Assembly (NCBI RefSeq): GCF_002355475.1
Contig: NZ_AP014862.1
Location: 1,364,001-1,428,000, forward strand
Source of the DNA: Pseudomonas furukawaii
Lineage (GTDB): Bacteria > Pseudomonadota > Gammaproteobacteria > Pseudomonadales > Pseudomonadaceae
DNA length: 64,000 nt
Reading direction: 5' to 3'
Both the position numbers and the translations under genes were made by a program. The notes under the pieces were generated by a model that worked only from the letters and a program-made list of their open reading frames with translations, did not search any database and was not told the origin of the DNA. Positions within the stretch are counted from its first letter, which is position 1, and the number at the start of each line of letters is the position of its first letter. Below, piece by piece: positions 39,785 to 49,283 of this stretch.

Positions 39785-40471
39785 ATGAGCTTTCCACTCG
39801 ACAGCACCGACCTGGCCGCCATCCGGCTGACACTCGAACTCGCCACCCTCACCACGCTGCTCCTGCTGCTGCTGGGCACGCCCGTCGCCTGGTGGCTGGC
39901 GCGCACCCGTTCGCGGCTCAAGGGACCGGTCGCGGCCGTGGTGGCCCTGCCCCTGGTGCTGCCGCCCACCGTCATCGGCTTCTACCTGCTGGTGAGCATG
40001 GGGCCCCATGGCGTCATCGGCCAGTTCACCCAGAGCCTGGGTCTCGGCACCTTGCCCTTCACCTTCGCCGGCCTGGTGGTGGGCTCCGTGATCTACTCCA
40101 TGCCCTTCGTGGTGCAGCCCCTGCAGAACGCCTTCAGCGCCATCGGCAACCGCCCCCTGGAGGTCGCCGCGACCCTGCGGGCGGGCCCCTGGGACACCTT
40201 CTTCAGCGTGGTCCTGCCGCTGGCCTGGCCGGGCTTCGTCACCGCCTCCATCCTCGGTTTCGCCCACACCGTCGGCGAGTTCGGCGTGGTGCTGATGATC
40301 GGCGGCAACATCCCGGAGAAGACCCGTGTGGTGTCGGTGCAGATCTTCGATCACGTCGAGGCGATGGAATATGCCCAGGCCCACTGGCTGGCTGGCGGCA
40401 TGCTGCTGTTCTCCTTCCTCATCCTGCTGGCGCTCAACACCAGCCGGCGCCTGAAACCCGGCTGGACCTGA
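39785..40471 (+). CDS. modB: molybdate ABC transporter permease
   Basis: A 228-residue permease with five or six hydrophobic segments. The typical segments [15 protein letters not shown] and [20 protein letters not shown] (EAA-type loop) identify ModB. It forms the inner-membrane channel for molybdate. The modC ATG follows after four bases. The binding-protein gene modA, normally directly upstream, is absent. Confidence 0.92.
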   Translation: MSFPLDSTDLAAIRLTLELATLTTLLLLLLGTPVAWWLARTRSRLKGPVAAVVALPLVLPPTVIGFYLLVSMGPHGVIGQFTQSLGLGTLPFTFAGLVVGSVIYSMPFVVQPLQNAFSAIGNRPLEVAATLRAGPWDTFFSVVLPLAWPGFVTASILGFAHTVGEFGVVLMIGGNIPEKTRVVSVQIFDHVEAMEYAQAHWLAGGMLLFSFLILLALNTSRRLKPGWT

Positions 40472-40475
40472 GCCC

Positions 40476-41561
40476 ATGCAGTCGATTCGTGCCCGCTTCA
40501 AGCTGACCTACGAAGGCTTCTCCCTGGAGGCCGACCTGGTGTTGCCCGGTCGGGGCGTCAGTGCCCTGTTCGGTCATTCCGGCTCCGGCAAGACCACGCT
40601 GCTGCGCTGCATCGCCGGCCTGGAGCAGGCCGCCGACGGTTACCTGGAGATCAATGGCGAAGTCTGGCAGGACAGCGCCCGTGGCCTCTTCCTGCCCACA
40701 CACAAGCGGCGCCTGGGTTACGTCTTCCAGGAGGCCAGCCTGTTCGAGCACCTCTCCGTGCGGCGCAACCTGGAGTTCGGCTGGCGGCGCATTCCGGCCC
40801 GGGAGCGGCGCGTGGAACTTGCCCAGGCGGTGGAGCTGCTCGGCATCGGCCACCTGCTGGAACGCATGCCTGATCGCCTTTCCGGAGGTGAACGGCAGCG
40901 GGTCGGCATTGCCCGTGCCCTGCTCACCAGTCCCCGCCTGCTGCTGATGGACGAGCCACTGGCGGCCCTGGACCTCAAGCGCAAGGGCGAAATCCTGCCG
41001 TACCTGGAGCGCCTGCACGACGAACTGGACATCCCGGTGCTCTACGTCAGCCATTCCCCGGATGAAGTGGCGCGCCTGGCCGACCACCTGGTGCTGCTGG
41101 ACAACGGCCAGGTACTGGCCAGCGGCCCTCTGGAAGAGACCCTGTCGCGGGTGGACCTGCCGATTGCCCAGGAGGATGACGCCGGCGTGGTGATCGAGGG
41201 GCGGGTGCGGGGGTTCGACGAGCGTTACCAGTTGCTCGCGCTGGGCCTGTCGGGCAGCGCCCTTGTCGTCCGCGTGGCCCATCCGCCGGTGCCCGAGGGG
41301 CGCAGCCTGCGCCTCCGGGTGTTGGCCCGGGACGTCAGCCTCAGCCTGGACAGGCAGCGTGACAGCAGCATCCTCAACCTGCTGCCGGCTCGCGTGGTGG
41401 ACCTGTCCGACGCGGCGAACCCGGCTCAGGTGCTGGTGCGCCTGGACGTGGACGGCACACCGCTGCTGGCGCGCATCACGCGTTTTTCCCGGGATCAACT
41501 GGGCCTGCATCCTGGCCAGTCGATCTGGGCCCAGATCAAATCGGTGGCACTGCTGGCCTGA
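40476..41561 (+). CDS. modC: molybdate ABC transporter ATP-binding protein
   Basis: A 361-residue ATPase: Walker [12 protein letters not shown], signature [16 protein letters not shown], Walker [13 protein letters not shown], and a C-terminal Mop/TOBE domain (about 290-361) that binds molybdate and allows feedback in known ModC proteins. It is translationally close to modB (four-base gap). It would supply molybdenum for enzymes such as the molybdopterin oxidoreductase at 29324-31432. Confidence 0.92.
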   Translation: MQSIRARFKLTYEGFSLEADLVLPGRGVSALFGHSGSGKTTLLRCIAGLEQAADGYLEINGEVWQDSARGLFLPTHKRRLGYVFQEASLFEHLSVRRNLEFGWRRIPARERRVELAQAVELLGIGHLLERMPDRLSGGERQRVGIARALLTSPRLLLMDEPLAALDLKRKGEILPYLERLHDELDIPVLYVSHSPDEVARLADHLVLLDNGQVLASGPLEETLSRVDLPIAQEDDAGVVIEGRVRGFDERYQLLALGLSGSALVVRVAHPPVPEGRSLRLRVLARDVSLSLDRQRDSSILNLLPARVVDLSDAANPAQVLVRLDVDGTPLLARITRFSRDQLGLHPGQSIWAQIKSVALLA

Positions 41562-41584
41562 GGCGGCGCCCGTCGCCGCCGGAT

Positions 41585-43078
41585 TCAGAGCGCGTCGTGA
41601 TTGCCCGAAGGCTCCACGCACACGCAATTGCGGCCGGACAGCTTGGCGCGGTACAGGCCCCGGTCGGCGCGGCCGATCAGGCTGTCCAGGGCGTCTTCCG
41701 GGTGCATCTCCGCCAGGCCGACGCTGGTGGTGACCTGCAGGTTCACACCCTTGAACGGATAACGCCGCGCGGCGACGTCGTTGCGCACCTTCTCCGCGAG
41801 TTGGAGGGCGGTGGCGCTGCCGGTGTCCTTGAGCAGGATGATGAACTCCTCGCCACCCCAGCGGCAGATGATGTCCGACTGCCGCAGGCTGTCCCGGAGG
41901 TCCTGGGCGAACCCCTGCAGCACCAGGTCGCCGGCCTGGTGGCCGTAGGTGTCGTTGAGCTGCTTGAAGTGGTCGAGATCCAGCAGCAGCGCGGCCAGGG
42001 GGCGACGGTCGCGGCGGGCTTCCTGCAGCGCCTGGCCGGCCAGCAGCTCGAAGCCACGACGGTTGGGCAGGCCGGTGAGGCTGTCGGTGGTGGCCAGGGC
42101 GGCGATGCGGCGCTGGTAGCGGCGCATCAGCCGGCGAAGCAGCTGCACCACCACCAGGGTGACCAGCACGCAGATCGCCAGGTTCAGGTAGAGCGTCTTG
42201 CGCAGGCCGTCGAGCAGTCCGCCCTCGTGCTTGTCGACGAACAGGTACCAGTCCAGCTCCGGGATGAAGCGCACATTGAGGAAGTGGTCACGGCCGCGCT
42301 CGTGGTACTCGAAGGTGCCGATCTGCGGGCGGGACAGCTTGCTCTTGAGATCGTCCAGCCCCGGCACGTCGAACAGCGAGGTGCCCACCCGGGCGCCCAG
42401 GGGGCCGCCCTCGGCGCCGGTCAGCACGATGCGGCCCTCGGTGTCGACGAAGTACACGCTGCGGTCGTAGCGGCGCTGGTACTGGTCGATGAGCTTGATC
42501 ACCGCGTCCACCGTCAGGCCCACGCCGGTGGCGCCGAGGAAGCGACCGTCGTAATCGAACACCTTGTAGTTGATGAAGATGGTCAACCGGTCCTGGTTGG
42601 CCATGTCCACATCGACGTTGATCTCGTAGGGCTCCTTCATGTCCCGCAGGCGGAAGTACCAGACATCGCGCGGCTCGCCCTCGCGTACCTGCTTGAGCAC
42701 ACCCTTGGTCTGGTAGTAGGTCAGCGTGCGCTCGGAGACGAAGAAGCTGGTGAAGGCGCCGTAGTGCTCCTGGATCTCCCGCAGGTAGCGGGTCATCTGG
42801 CCCACGTCCTTTTCACCCTGCATCACCCAGTCGCGAACGAAGGTGTCGCGGCTCATCATCGAGGAAATCAGGATGGGTCGGACCAGGTCCTTCTGGATCT
42901 CCGAGTAGACGTTGTCGGAGGTCAGCGGCAGCTCGGTGTCGACGATGCTGCTGCGGATGGATTTCAGCGAGGCCTGATAGCTCACCAGGGAGGTGGCGAG
43001 GAAGCCGCCGCCAAGCAGCAGCACCAGGGCGAGGACCAGCAGGCGCTGGCTGTGCTTGGAGTGTTCGACTAACGGCAT
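41585..43078 (-). CDS. membrane diguanylate cyclase with dCache-like sensor
   Basis: A 497-residue protein. TM1 (about 14-34) and TM2 (about 296-316) flank a periplasmic sensor domain of Cache type (YGAFTSFFVSERTLTYYQTKG; GATGVGLTVDAVI; DRSVYFVDTEGRIV). The cytoplasmic GGDEF domain has DSLTGLPNRRGF, an intact GGEEF at residues 408-412 and an RxxD inhibitory site (RQSD) five residues before it. It should make c-di-GMP with product feedback. The ligand is unknown. It is on the same strand as the guanidine operon, 172 bp after it, but a GC-rich hairpin at about 43218-43246 may separate them. Confidence 0.9.
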   Translation of the reverse strand: MPLVEHSKHSQRLLVLALVLLLGGGFLATSLVSYQASLKSIRSSIVDTELPLTSDNVYSEIQKDLVRPILISSMMSRDTFVRDWVMQGEKDVGQMTRYLREIQEHYGAFTSFFVSERTLTYYQTKGVLKQVREGEPRDVWYFRLRDMKEPYEINVDVDMANQDRLTIFINYKVFDYDGRFLGATGVGLTVDAVIKLIDQYQRRYDRSVYFVDTEGRIVLTGAEGGPLGARVGTSLFDVPGLDDLKSKLSRPQIGTFEYHERGRDHFLNVRFIPELDWYLFVDKHEGGLLDGLRKTLYLNLAICVLVTLVVVQLLRRLMRRYQRRIAALATTDSLTGLPNRRGFELLAGQALQEARRDRRPLAALLLDLDHFKQLNDTYGHQAGDLVLQGFAQDLRDSLRQSDIICRWGGEEFIILLKDTGSATALQLAEKVRNDVAARRYPFKGVNLQVTTSVGLAEMHPEDALDSLIGRADRGLYRAKLSGRNCVCVEPSGNHDAL

Positions 43079-43250
43079 TGGATACGGCGGCCTCCAGGTG
43101 GTGGCGCAATGCTAGCGTGGTGCGTGGCCGCCGTCACGAACGGCTGTTTGACGCCAGGCTATCGGCGCATCGGGCCTTTCCTTGAGCTGCAGACCGCCGT
43201 ACGAACGGAAGAACACCCAGCCCGCCGCCGGGGCGGGTGAGCCCCGCCGA

Positions 43251-46200
43251 TCAGCCTTCCTCCAGCACCACCACCCGCTGCCCGGCGCGCACCGGCGAAC
43301 CGGGCTGCACGCGCACCTCGCGCACCACGCCGTCGCGGGGGGCGGTGAGGGGGATCTCCATCTTCATCGACTCCAGGATCACCAGCACATCACCGGCCTT
43401 CACGCGGGCGCCTTCCGCCACCTGCACCTGCCAGAGGTTGCCGGCGATATGGCTTTCGATGGCGTGCTGGCCTGCGTCCAGGGGCGCATCGTCACCCATC
43501 TCCGGCGCCACCTCCTCGCTCTCGAAATGCGCCTGGCCGCTGGCGATCCAGCGCTCCCGCTCGGCATTGAAGGCGGCCTGTTGCCGGGTGCGGAAGGCGG
43601 CGATGCCCTCGGCCTCGGCGGCGAGGAAGGCCTGGTAGTCGGCCAGGTGCAGTTCGCTCTGCTCGATGCGCAACGGGAAGCGCCCGAGGGGAAAGTCGCG
43701 GCGGATGCGCAGCAGCTCCTCGGCAGACACCGGGTAGAAGCGGATCTGGTCGAAGAAGCGCAGCAGCCAGGGCTTGCCGTCGAAGGCTTTGAGGTCGCGG
43801 TAGCGGTTCCACATCTGCAGGGTACGGCCGACGAACTGGTAGCCGCCGGGGCCCTCCATGCCGTAGACGCACATGTAGGCGCCGCCGATGCCCACGGAGT
43901 TCTCGGCGGTCCAGGTGCGCGCGGGGTTGTACTTGGTGGTCACCAGGCGGTGGCGCGGGTCCAGCGGAGTGGCCACCGGCGCGCCGAGGTAGACATCCCC
44001 CAGGCCCATCACCAGGTAGCTGGCCTCGAACACCGTGCGCTGCACCTCGTCGAGATTCGGCAGGTCGTTGATGCGGCGGATGAACTCCAGGTTGCTCGGG
44101 CACCAGGGCGCGTCCTTGCGCACCGTGGTCATGTACTTCTCGATGGCCAGTTGGCAGGCCGGGTCGTCCCAGGACAGCGGCAGGTGGACGATGCGCGAGG
44201 GCACGGCCAGGTCCTGTGCGGCGCAGACGCCGTCCCAGAGCCCCGTGACCACCGCCAGCAGGCGTTCCAGGGACAGCGTCTCGGGCTGGTAATGCACCTG
44301 CAGCGAGCGGATGCCGGGCGTCAGGTCGATCACCCCGGCCAGCGCCTCGGCCTCCAGCGCCTGCATCAGCGCATGGGCGCGGAAGCGCAGCACCAGGTCC
44401 AGCTCCGCCGCACCGATTTCCAGCAGCAGGTGGGTGTCGCCGGAGAGACGCGCCACCAGGCGCTTGTCGCCTTCGCCGAGGTCGAGCACCACGGGAGAGG
44501 TGAGCTGCGGACGACTCCCTCTCCCTCCGGGAGCGGGTTGGGGAGAGGGGAGAGGGGAACAGGAGCGGGCCTCGGCGATGCTCACCGGCTCGAAGCGCAC
44601 CCTGTCGCCGGCCTTGAGCTGGCCGAGCTGCCAGAGGTCGGCCTCGATCACCGTCACCGGGCAGACGAAGCCGCCGAGGCTGGGGCCGTCCGGGCCGAGG
44701 ATCACCGGCATGTCGCCGGTGAAGTCCACCGCGCCGATGGCGTAGGGATTGTCGTGGATGTTGGAGGGGTGCAGGCCGGCTTCGCCGCCGCTCTCGCGCA
44801 CCCATTCCGGCTTGGGCCCGATCAGGCGCACGCCGGTGCGGCTGGAGTTGAAGTGCACTTCCCAGTCGGTGGCGAAGAAGGTCTCGATATAGGCCGGGGT
44901 GAAGTACTCCGGCGCACCGTGGGGGCCGTAGATCACGCGGATGCGGCGCAGCTCCGGCAGCGGCGGGCAGAGTTCGGCGGGCAGGCGGGCGCCGGCGTCG
45001 CGGTCGGCCAGCGGTGCCAGGTGCAGCACGTCGCCGGCGCGCAGGGCGCGGCCACCATGGCCGCCGAACTGGCCGAGGGTGAAGGTGCTCTTGCTGCCCA
45101 GGTAGTCCGGCACTTGCAGGCCGCCGCGCAGGCACAGGTAGCTGCGCGCGCCGGCCCCCTTGATGCTGCCGATGGACAGCGTGGCGCCGGCGGGAATGAA
45201 CAGCGCGGTGTCCATGGGCTGGGGCTGGCCGTCGAGGCTCAGCGGGATCGGCGCGCCGGTGACCGCCACCACCGCGTCGGTGTTGAAGCGCAGGCTGGGG
45301 CCGCTCATGGTGATTTCCAGGCCGGCGGCGCCTTCCGGGTTGCCCAGCAGGCGGTTGCCCAGGCGCAGGGCGCGGCTGTCCATGGGGCCGGACGGCGGCA
45401 CGCCCACGGCCCAGTAGCCGAGGCGGCCGGGGTAGTCCTGCACGCTGGTCTGGGTGCCGGCGGCGAGCACTTCGACGGTGCTGGCGCGGTACGCCAGGCC
45501 CTCCAGGCAGCGGGTCCAGGGCGAGCCGCTGGCGAAGGGCGCGTCGGCCAGGATCTGTCGCAGGTAGTCGCGGTTGGTTTCCACGCCGTAGAGGGTCGTG
45601 GTGGCCAGGGCGCGGTCAAGGGCGGCGCTGGCGTCATCGCGGGTCGGCGCCCAGGCGATGACCTTGGCGATCATCGGATCGAAGTAGGGCGGGATCTCGC
45701 AGCCGGCTTCCACCCAGGTGTCGATGCGCAGGGCCTGGCCGTCCGCCTCGGGAAAGGCCACGGCGGTGAGCAGGCCGGGGCAGGGCTGGAAGTCGCGCCC
45801 CGGGTCCTCGGCATAGAGGCGCGCCTGGATGGCGTGGCCGCTGGGGCGCAGGTCCTTGGCCAGATCGGCGAGGGGCGCCAGGGTGCCGGCGGCCAGCTCG
45901 ACCATCCAGCGCACCAGGTCGACGCCCCAGACCTGCTCGGTGACACCGTGCTCCACCTGCAGGCGGGTGTTCACTTCGAGGAAGTAGAAGCGTTCGGCCT
46001 CGCTGTCATAGACGAACTCCACGGTGCCGGCGCTGCGGTAGCTGACCGCCTTGGCCAACTGGATGGCGGCGGCGCAGAGTTCATCGGCCATCCCGGCCGG
46101 CAGGTTGGGCGCGGGAGTTTCCTCCAGCACCTTCTGGTTGCGTCGCTGCACCGAGCAGTCGCGCACGCCGAGCGCGATCACCTCGCCCCGTCCGTCGCCG

Positions 46201-46838
46201 AACACCTGCACCTCCAGGTGGCGGGCCCGTTCGATGTACTTCTCGATGAACACCCCGGCATCGCTGAAGTTGTTCTGCCCCAGGCGCTTCACCGCCTCGA
46301 AGGCGTCGGCAAGTTCGGCGGCGGTGCGGCACACGCGCATGCCGATGCCGCCACCGCCGGCGGTGCTTTTCAGCATCACCGGGTAGCCCACCCGCTCGGC
46401 GGCGGATTGGGCGGCGTCGAGGTTTTCCAGCAGGTCGGTGCCTTCCAGCATGGGCACGCCGTTGGCCTTGGCCAGGGCGCGGGCGGTGTGCTTGAGGCCG
46501 AACACCCGCAGCTGCGCAGGCGTCGGCCCGACGAAGGCGATGCCGGCGGCCTCGCAGGCCTCGGCGAAGGCGGCGTTCTCGGAGAGGAAGCCGTAACCGG
46601 GATGGATCGCCTGGGCGCCGCTCTCACGGGCGGCGCCAATGATCTTCTCCACCACCAAGTAAGTGTTGGCGGCCGGGCCGTCACCCAGGCTGATGGCTTG
46701 GTCCGCCTGCTGGATATGCAGGCTGGCGGCGTCGGCTTCGGAGTACACGGCGACCCCTTCGACGCCGAGCGGGCGGAGGGTGCGCAGGATGCGGCAGGCG
46801 ATGGCGCCACGGTTGGCGATCAGGAGCTTCTTGAACAT
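43251..46838 (-). CDS. guanidine carboxylase (urea carboxylase family)
   Basis: A 1,195-residue biotin-dependent carboxylase: biotin carboxylase domains (~1-450, MFKKLLIANRGAIACRI, ATP-binding GGGGIGMRVC), KipA/KipI-like carboxyltransferase domains (~480-1060), and a biotinyl domain with biotinyl-lysine in ESMKM (about 1159). Proteins of this type with two DUF1989 neighbours were annotated as urea carboxylases, but several are now known to carboxylate guanidine. The guanidine-I riboswitch at the head of the operon supports that here. A palindromic repeat inserted in frame adds ~18 residues in a linker near residues 758-776. Start ATG at 46838. No allophanate hydrolase gene follows. Confidence 0.82.
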   Translation of the reverse strand: MFKKLLIANRGAIACRILRTLRPLGVEGVAVYSEADAASLHIQQADQAISLGDGPAANTYLVVEKIIGAARESGAQAIHPGYGFLSENAAFAEACEAAGIAFVGPTPAQLRVFGLKHTARALAKANGVPMLEGTDLLENLDAAQSAAERVGYPVMLKSTAGGGGIGMRVCRTAAELADAFEAVKRLGQNNFSDAGVFIEKYIERARHLEVQVFGDGRGEVIALGVRDCSVQRRNQKVLEETPAPNLPAGMADELCAAAIQLAKAVSYRSAGTVEFVYDSEAERFYFLEVNTRLQVEHGVTEQVWGVDLVRWMVELAAGTLAPLADLAKDLRPSGHAIQARLYAEDPGRDFQPCPGLLTAVAFPEADGQALRIDTWVEAGCEIPPYFDPMIAKVIAWAPTRDDASAALDRALATTTLYGVETNRDYLRQILADAPFASGSPWTRCLEGLAYRASTVEVLAAGTQTSVQDYPGRLGYWAVGVPPSGPMDSRALRLGNRLLGNPEGAAGLEITMSGPSLRFNTDAVVAVTGAPIPLSLDGQPQPMDTALFIPAGATLSIGSIKGAGARSYLCLRGGLQVPDYLGSKSTFTLGQFGGHGGRALRAGDVLHLAPLADRDAGARLPAELCPPLPELRRIRVIYGPHGAPEYFTPAYIETFFATDWEVHFNSSRTGVRLIGPKPEWVRESGGEAGLHPSNIHDNPYAIGAVDFTGDMPVILGPDGPSLGGFVCPVTVIEADLWQLGQLKAGDRVRFEPVSIAEARSCSPLPSPQPAPGGRGSRPQLTSPVVLDLGEGDKRLVARLSGDTHLLLEIGAAELDLVLRFRAHALMQALEAEALAGVIDLTPGIRSLQVHYQPETLSLERLLAVVTGLWDGVCAAQDLAVPSRIVHLPLSWDDPACQLAIEKYMTTVRKDAPWCPSNLEFIRRINDLPNLDEVQRTVFEASYLVMGLGDVYLGAPVATPLDPRHRLVTTKYNPARTWTAENSVGIGGAYMCVYGMEGPGGYQFVGRTLQMWNRYRDLKAFDGKPWLLRFFDQIRFYPVSAEELLRIRRDFPLGRFPLRIEQSELHLADYQAFLAAEAEGIAAFRTRQQAAFNAERERWIASGQAHFESEEVAPEMGDDAPLDAGQHAIESHIAGNLWQVQVAEGARVKAGDVLVILESMKMEIPLTAPRDGVVREVRVQPGSPVRAGQRVVVLEEG
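44512..44565. repeat. palindromic repeat inserted inside the carboxylase gene
   Basis: ACTCCCTCTCCCTCCGGGAG and GCGGGTTGGGGAGAGGGGAG form an imperfect palindrome of a type widespread in GC-rich proteobacterial genomes, normally between genes. Here it is read through in frame and encodes a Ser/Pro/Gly-rich stretch (SPLPSPQPAPGGRGSRP). Confidence 0.75.
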
Positions 46839-46924
46839 TGCAGAACCCTCGGGAGGGATGACGGGCCGTCCCGCCTTGTTCGTCTGCACCACGGTCGTCC
46901 GTGGCTGGGAGCTGGTTTGTAATT

Positions 46925-46993
46925 GGATGGGTAGAGCGGAGCGAAACCCATCAATCCGGAGCGATGGGTTTCGCAGGCTCTACCCATCCTACG
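46925..46993. repeat. perfect nested palindrome in the operon
   Basis: GGATGGGTAGAGC (46925-46937) mirrors GCTCTACCCATCC (46977-46989), and inside it GAAACCCATC (46943-46952) mirrors GATGGGTTTC (46963-46972). It lies in the 255-bp gap between the carboxylase and the DUF1989 gene. It belongs to the same family as the units of the array at 53170-54036 (GATGGGTTTCGC...TACGG). As RNA it would form a very stable hairpin within the operon transcript. Confidence 0.85.
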
Positions 46994-47093
46994 GAGGTGC
47001 TTCGCGAACACTGGCCGGCCCGGCTCTGGCACAAGAGGAACAGCCAACGCCGCACCCCTTGCAGCTTGCCGCTCACCCCTTGCCGCTGCTTCT

Positions 47094-47729
47094 TCAATCC
47101 CATACCAGCACCTCCGCCGGGGTGGGGTTCCAGCCGTTGCAGGGGTTGTTCAGCTGCGGGCAGTTGGAGATGAGGACGATCACGTCCATGTGGGCCAGCA
47201 GCTCGACGTACTTGCCGGGAGCGGAGATGCCGTCCTCGAAGGTGAGGCCGCCTTCGGGGGTGACCGGCACGTTCATGAAGAAGTTGATGTTGGCGCTGAT
47301 GTCGCGCTTGGTCAGGCGGCCGTCGTGCAGGCTGGCGCGCAGGAAGTTGTCGCGGCAGCTGTGCATGTAGCGCTTGTCCAGGGCGTAGCGCACGGTGTTG
47401 CTCTCCTGGGCGCAGGCGCCGCCGAGGGTGTCGTGGCGGCCGCAGGTGTCCGCGACGATGCTCAGCATCGGGTTGCCCAGGTTGGACCAGAGCACGCTGC
47501 CCGGGCCCAGGTAGACGCGGTTCTGCTTGCGCAGGGTGCGTTGTACGTCGTAGCGCTCGCGGGGGTTGCGGGCGCTGTAGAAGAGGGTGTCCACCGCCTG
47601 GTTGCCTTCCAGGTCGAGCAGGCGCAGGGTCTGGCCGGCCTTCACCTCGGTCATGAAGGGTTCGCCGGCGCCGATCACGGCGCGGTAGACGGCGGCTTCG
47701 GGGTGCTTGTCGCTGGGGAAAGCGTTCAT
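47094..47729 (-). CDS. carboxyguanidine deiminase subunit (UAAP2, DUF1989)
   Basis: A 211-residue DUF1989 protein: [62 protein letters not shown] and [11 protein letters not shown]. Formerly called urea carboxylase-associated protein 2. In guanidine degradation, paired DUF1989 proteins (CgdA and CgdB) deiminate carboxyguanidine to allophanate; I cannot say with certainty which subunit this is. The ATG at 47729 lies 10 bp after the stop of the upstream DUF1989 gene. Conserved Cys and His in ADTCGRHD suggest a metal site. Confidence 0.82.
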   Translation of the reverse strand: MNAFPSDKHPEAAVYRAVIGAGEPFMTEVKAGQTLRLLDLEGNQAVDTLFYSARNPRERYDVQRTLRKQNRVYLGPGSVLWSNLGNPMLSIVADTCGRHDTLGGACAQESNTVRYALDKRYMHSCRDNFLRASLHDGRLTKRDISANINFFMNVPVTPEGGLTFEDGISAPGKYVELLAHMDVIVLISNCPQLNNPCNGWNPTPAEVLVWD

Positions 47730-47739
47730 CGGGCGGCCC

Positions 47740-48468
47740 TCAGATGTACAGGCGTTCGGTGTTGTGGAAGCCCCGGCCGTTTTCCGGGCGCGAGGTGCGG
47801 CAGAGCAGGGTGATGCCGTCGCTCTGTACCTGCTGCCAGCTGAGTCGCACCGGTCTCGGCGCGTAGGCCGGGTTGGGGTCCAGGGGGTGCTGCAGCGCGG
47901 TGAGCACCACCAGGGTGTCCATCGGGGCGTAGAGCTCCACATAGTCGCCGGCCTGGCTGTTGCCGGGCTCGAAGTGGAATCCGCCGTCGGCGTCCACCCT
48001 GACCTTGCTGAACAGGTTCAGGCACATCAGCAGGTCCGCCAGGCCCAGGTCCCACTTGCCCAGCTCCACCAGCAGGTTGTCGACGCCATTGCGGAAGAAG
48101 CCGTTGCGCAGTTCCTGGTAGCGGCCGATGCCGTACTTCTCGCGGACTTCCTCGGCGTTCAGCACGCCGCCGAAGCTGTCGTGCCAGCCGCAGGTGTCGG
48201 CGGTGATGGCGGCCAGCACCCGGCCCATGTCCGAGTAGAGGCAGTGGCCGGCCGTGAGCTTGGCGGTGTGCTGGCACTTGAGGCTGTCCGGCAGGTTCAG
48301 GCGCTCGCTCTTCTCATGGGCGTTGAGCAGCAGCAGGCTGACGTTGGCGCCGCCCTCCAGGTCGGTGAGGCGCAGCTGCTGCCCCCGCTTGAGCACGAAG
48401 GAGGTGTGGCCGCCGCCGGGGACGGTCTCTTCGTAGAGGGTGGGCCGCAGGGCCAGGGATTGGGTCAT
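47740..48468 (-). CDS. carboxyguanidine deiminase subunit (UAAP1, DUF1989)
   Basis: A 242-residue DUF1989 protein paralogous to its neighbour: [47 protein letters not shown], and [13 protein letters not shown]. The pattern matches urea carboxylase-associated protein 1. The C and H of ADTCGWHD align with those of the second subunit. Its start overlaps the stop of the ABC ATPase gene by four bases (48465-48468). With the downstream subunit it should form the hetero-oligomeric carboxyguanidine deiminase. Confidence 0.82.
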   Translation of the reverse strand: MTQSLALRPTLYEETVPGGGHTSFVLKRGQQLRLTDLEGGANVSLLLLNAHEKSERLNLPDSLKCQHTAKLTAGHCLYSDMGRVLAAITADTCGWHDSFGGVLNAEEVREKYGIGRYQELRNGFFRNGVDNLLVELGKWDLGLADLLMCLNLFSKVRVDADGGFHFEPGNSQAGDYVELYAPMDTLVVLTALQHPLDPNPAYAPRPVRLSWQQVQSDGITLLCRTSRPENGRGFHNTERLYI

Positions 48469-49283
48469 GGGAGGACTCCTGGTGAGTGGGCGACGGCGGG
48501 CAGCAGGGCGGCGCCGATCTCGGCCGGCAGGGCGTCGGCGAGGTCGCGCGCGGTGCGGCGGCCGGCGTTGAGCGGGATGTCGTAGGTGATGCGCGCACCA
48601 AAGGCATTGGGCGCCTGCGGGTCGTGGCGCACCTTGTCGAAGACCATCAGCCGGGTGCCCAGGCTGAAGCCCTCGGAAAGGTCGTGGGTGACCATGAATA
48701 CCGTGAGGCGGGTTTCCTGCCAGAGCTCCAGCAGCAGCGCATGCATGTCCTTGCGGATGCCCGGGTCGAGGGCGCCGAAGGGCTCGTCCAGCAGCAGCAC
48801 GCGGGGCTTCATCACCAGCGCCTGGGCGATGGCGAGGCGCTGCTGCATGCCGCCTGAGAGCTGCGCGGGGTACTTGTCCAGGGCGTGGCCTAGGCCGACC
48901 CTGGCGAGCATCGCGGCGGCCTGTTCGCGGGCCTCGCGCCGGGCGCCGCCGAACAGGCGGCCCAGCAGCGGCGAACGGGGCAGTTCCAGGCCCAGGGTGA
49001 CGTTGTCCAGCACCGACAGGTGGGGGAACACCGAGTAGCGCTGGAACACCACGCCACGGCTGGCGTCGGGCTCGGCCACCAGGGGGCGGCCGTCCAGCAG
49101 AAGCTGGCCGCGGCTGGGTTTCTCCTGGCCCAGCAGCAGGCGCAGGAAGGTGGACTTGCCGCAGCCGGAGGCGCCGACCAGGGTGCAGAACTCACCTTCG
49201 GCGACGCTCAGGTTGAGGTTTTCCAGGACGGTCTGTTCGCCGTATGCCTGCCACAGGCTCCTGGCTTCGATGAACGCGCTCAT
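48465..49283 (-). CDS. ABC transporter ATP-binding protein (guanidine uptake, presumed)
   Basis: A 272-residue nitrate/taurine-type importer ATPase: Walker A GASGCGKST, signature LSGGMQQRLAIAQAL, Walker B LLLDEPFGALD, H-loop THDLSEG. The C-terminal extension (TYDIPLNAGRRTARDLADALP) is characteristic of the ATPases in these operons. The ATG at 49283 (MSAFIEARSLW) overlaps the permease stop by four bases. Energises uptake of the substrate bound by the protein at 50200-51261. Confidence 0.88.
   Translation of the reverse strand: MSAFIEARSLWQAYGEQTVLENLNLSVAEGEFCTLVGASGCGKSTFLRLLLGQEKPSRGQLLLDGRPLVAEPDASRGVVFQRYSVFPHLSVLDNVTLGLELPRSPLLGRLFGGARREAREQAAAMLARVGLGHALDKYPAQLSGGMQQRLAIAQALVMKPRVLLLDEPFGALDPGIRKDMHALLLELWQETRLTVFMVTHDLSEGFSLGTRLMVFDKVRHDPQAPNAFGARITYDIPLNAGRRTARDLADALPAEIGAALLPAVAHSPGVLP

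Noticed and set aside
43182..46922. Antisense open frame of 1,246 codons over the carboxylase
   Set aside because: It is a shadow of the biotin carboxylase gene, without domain features.
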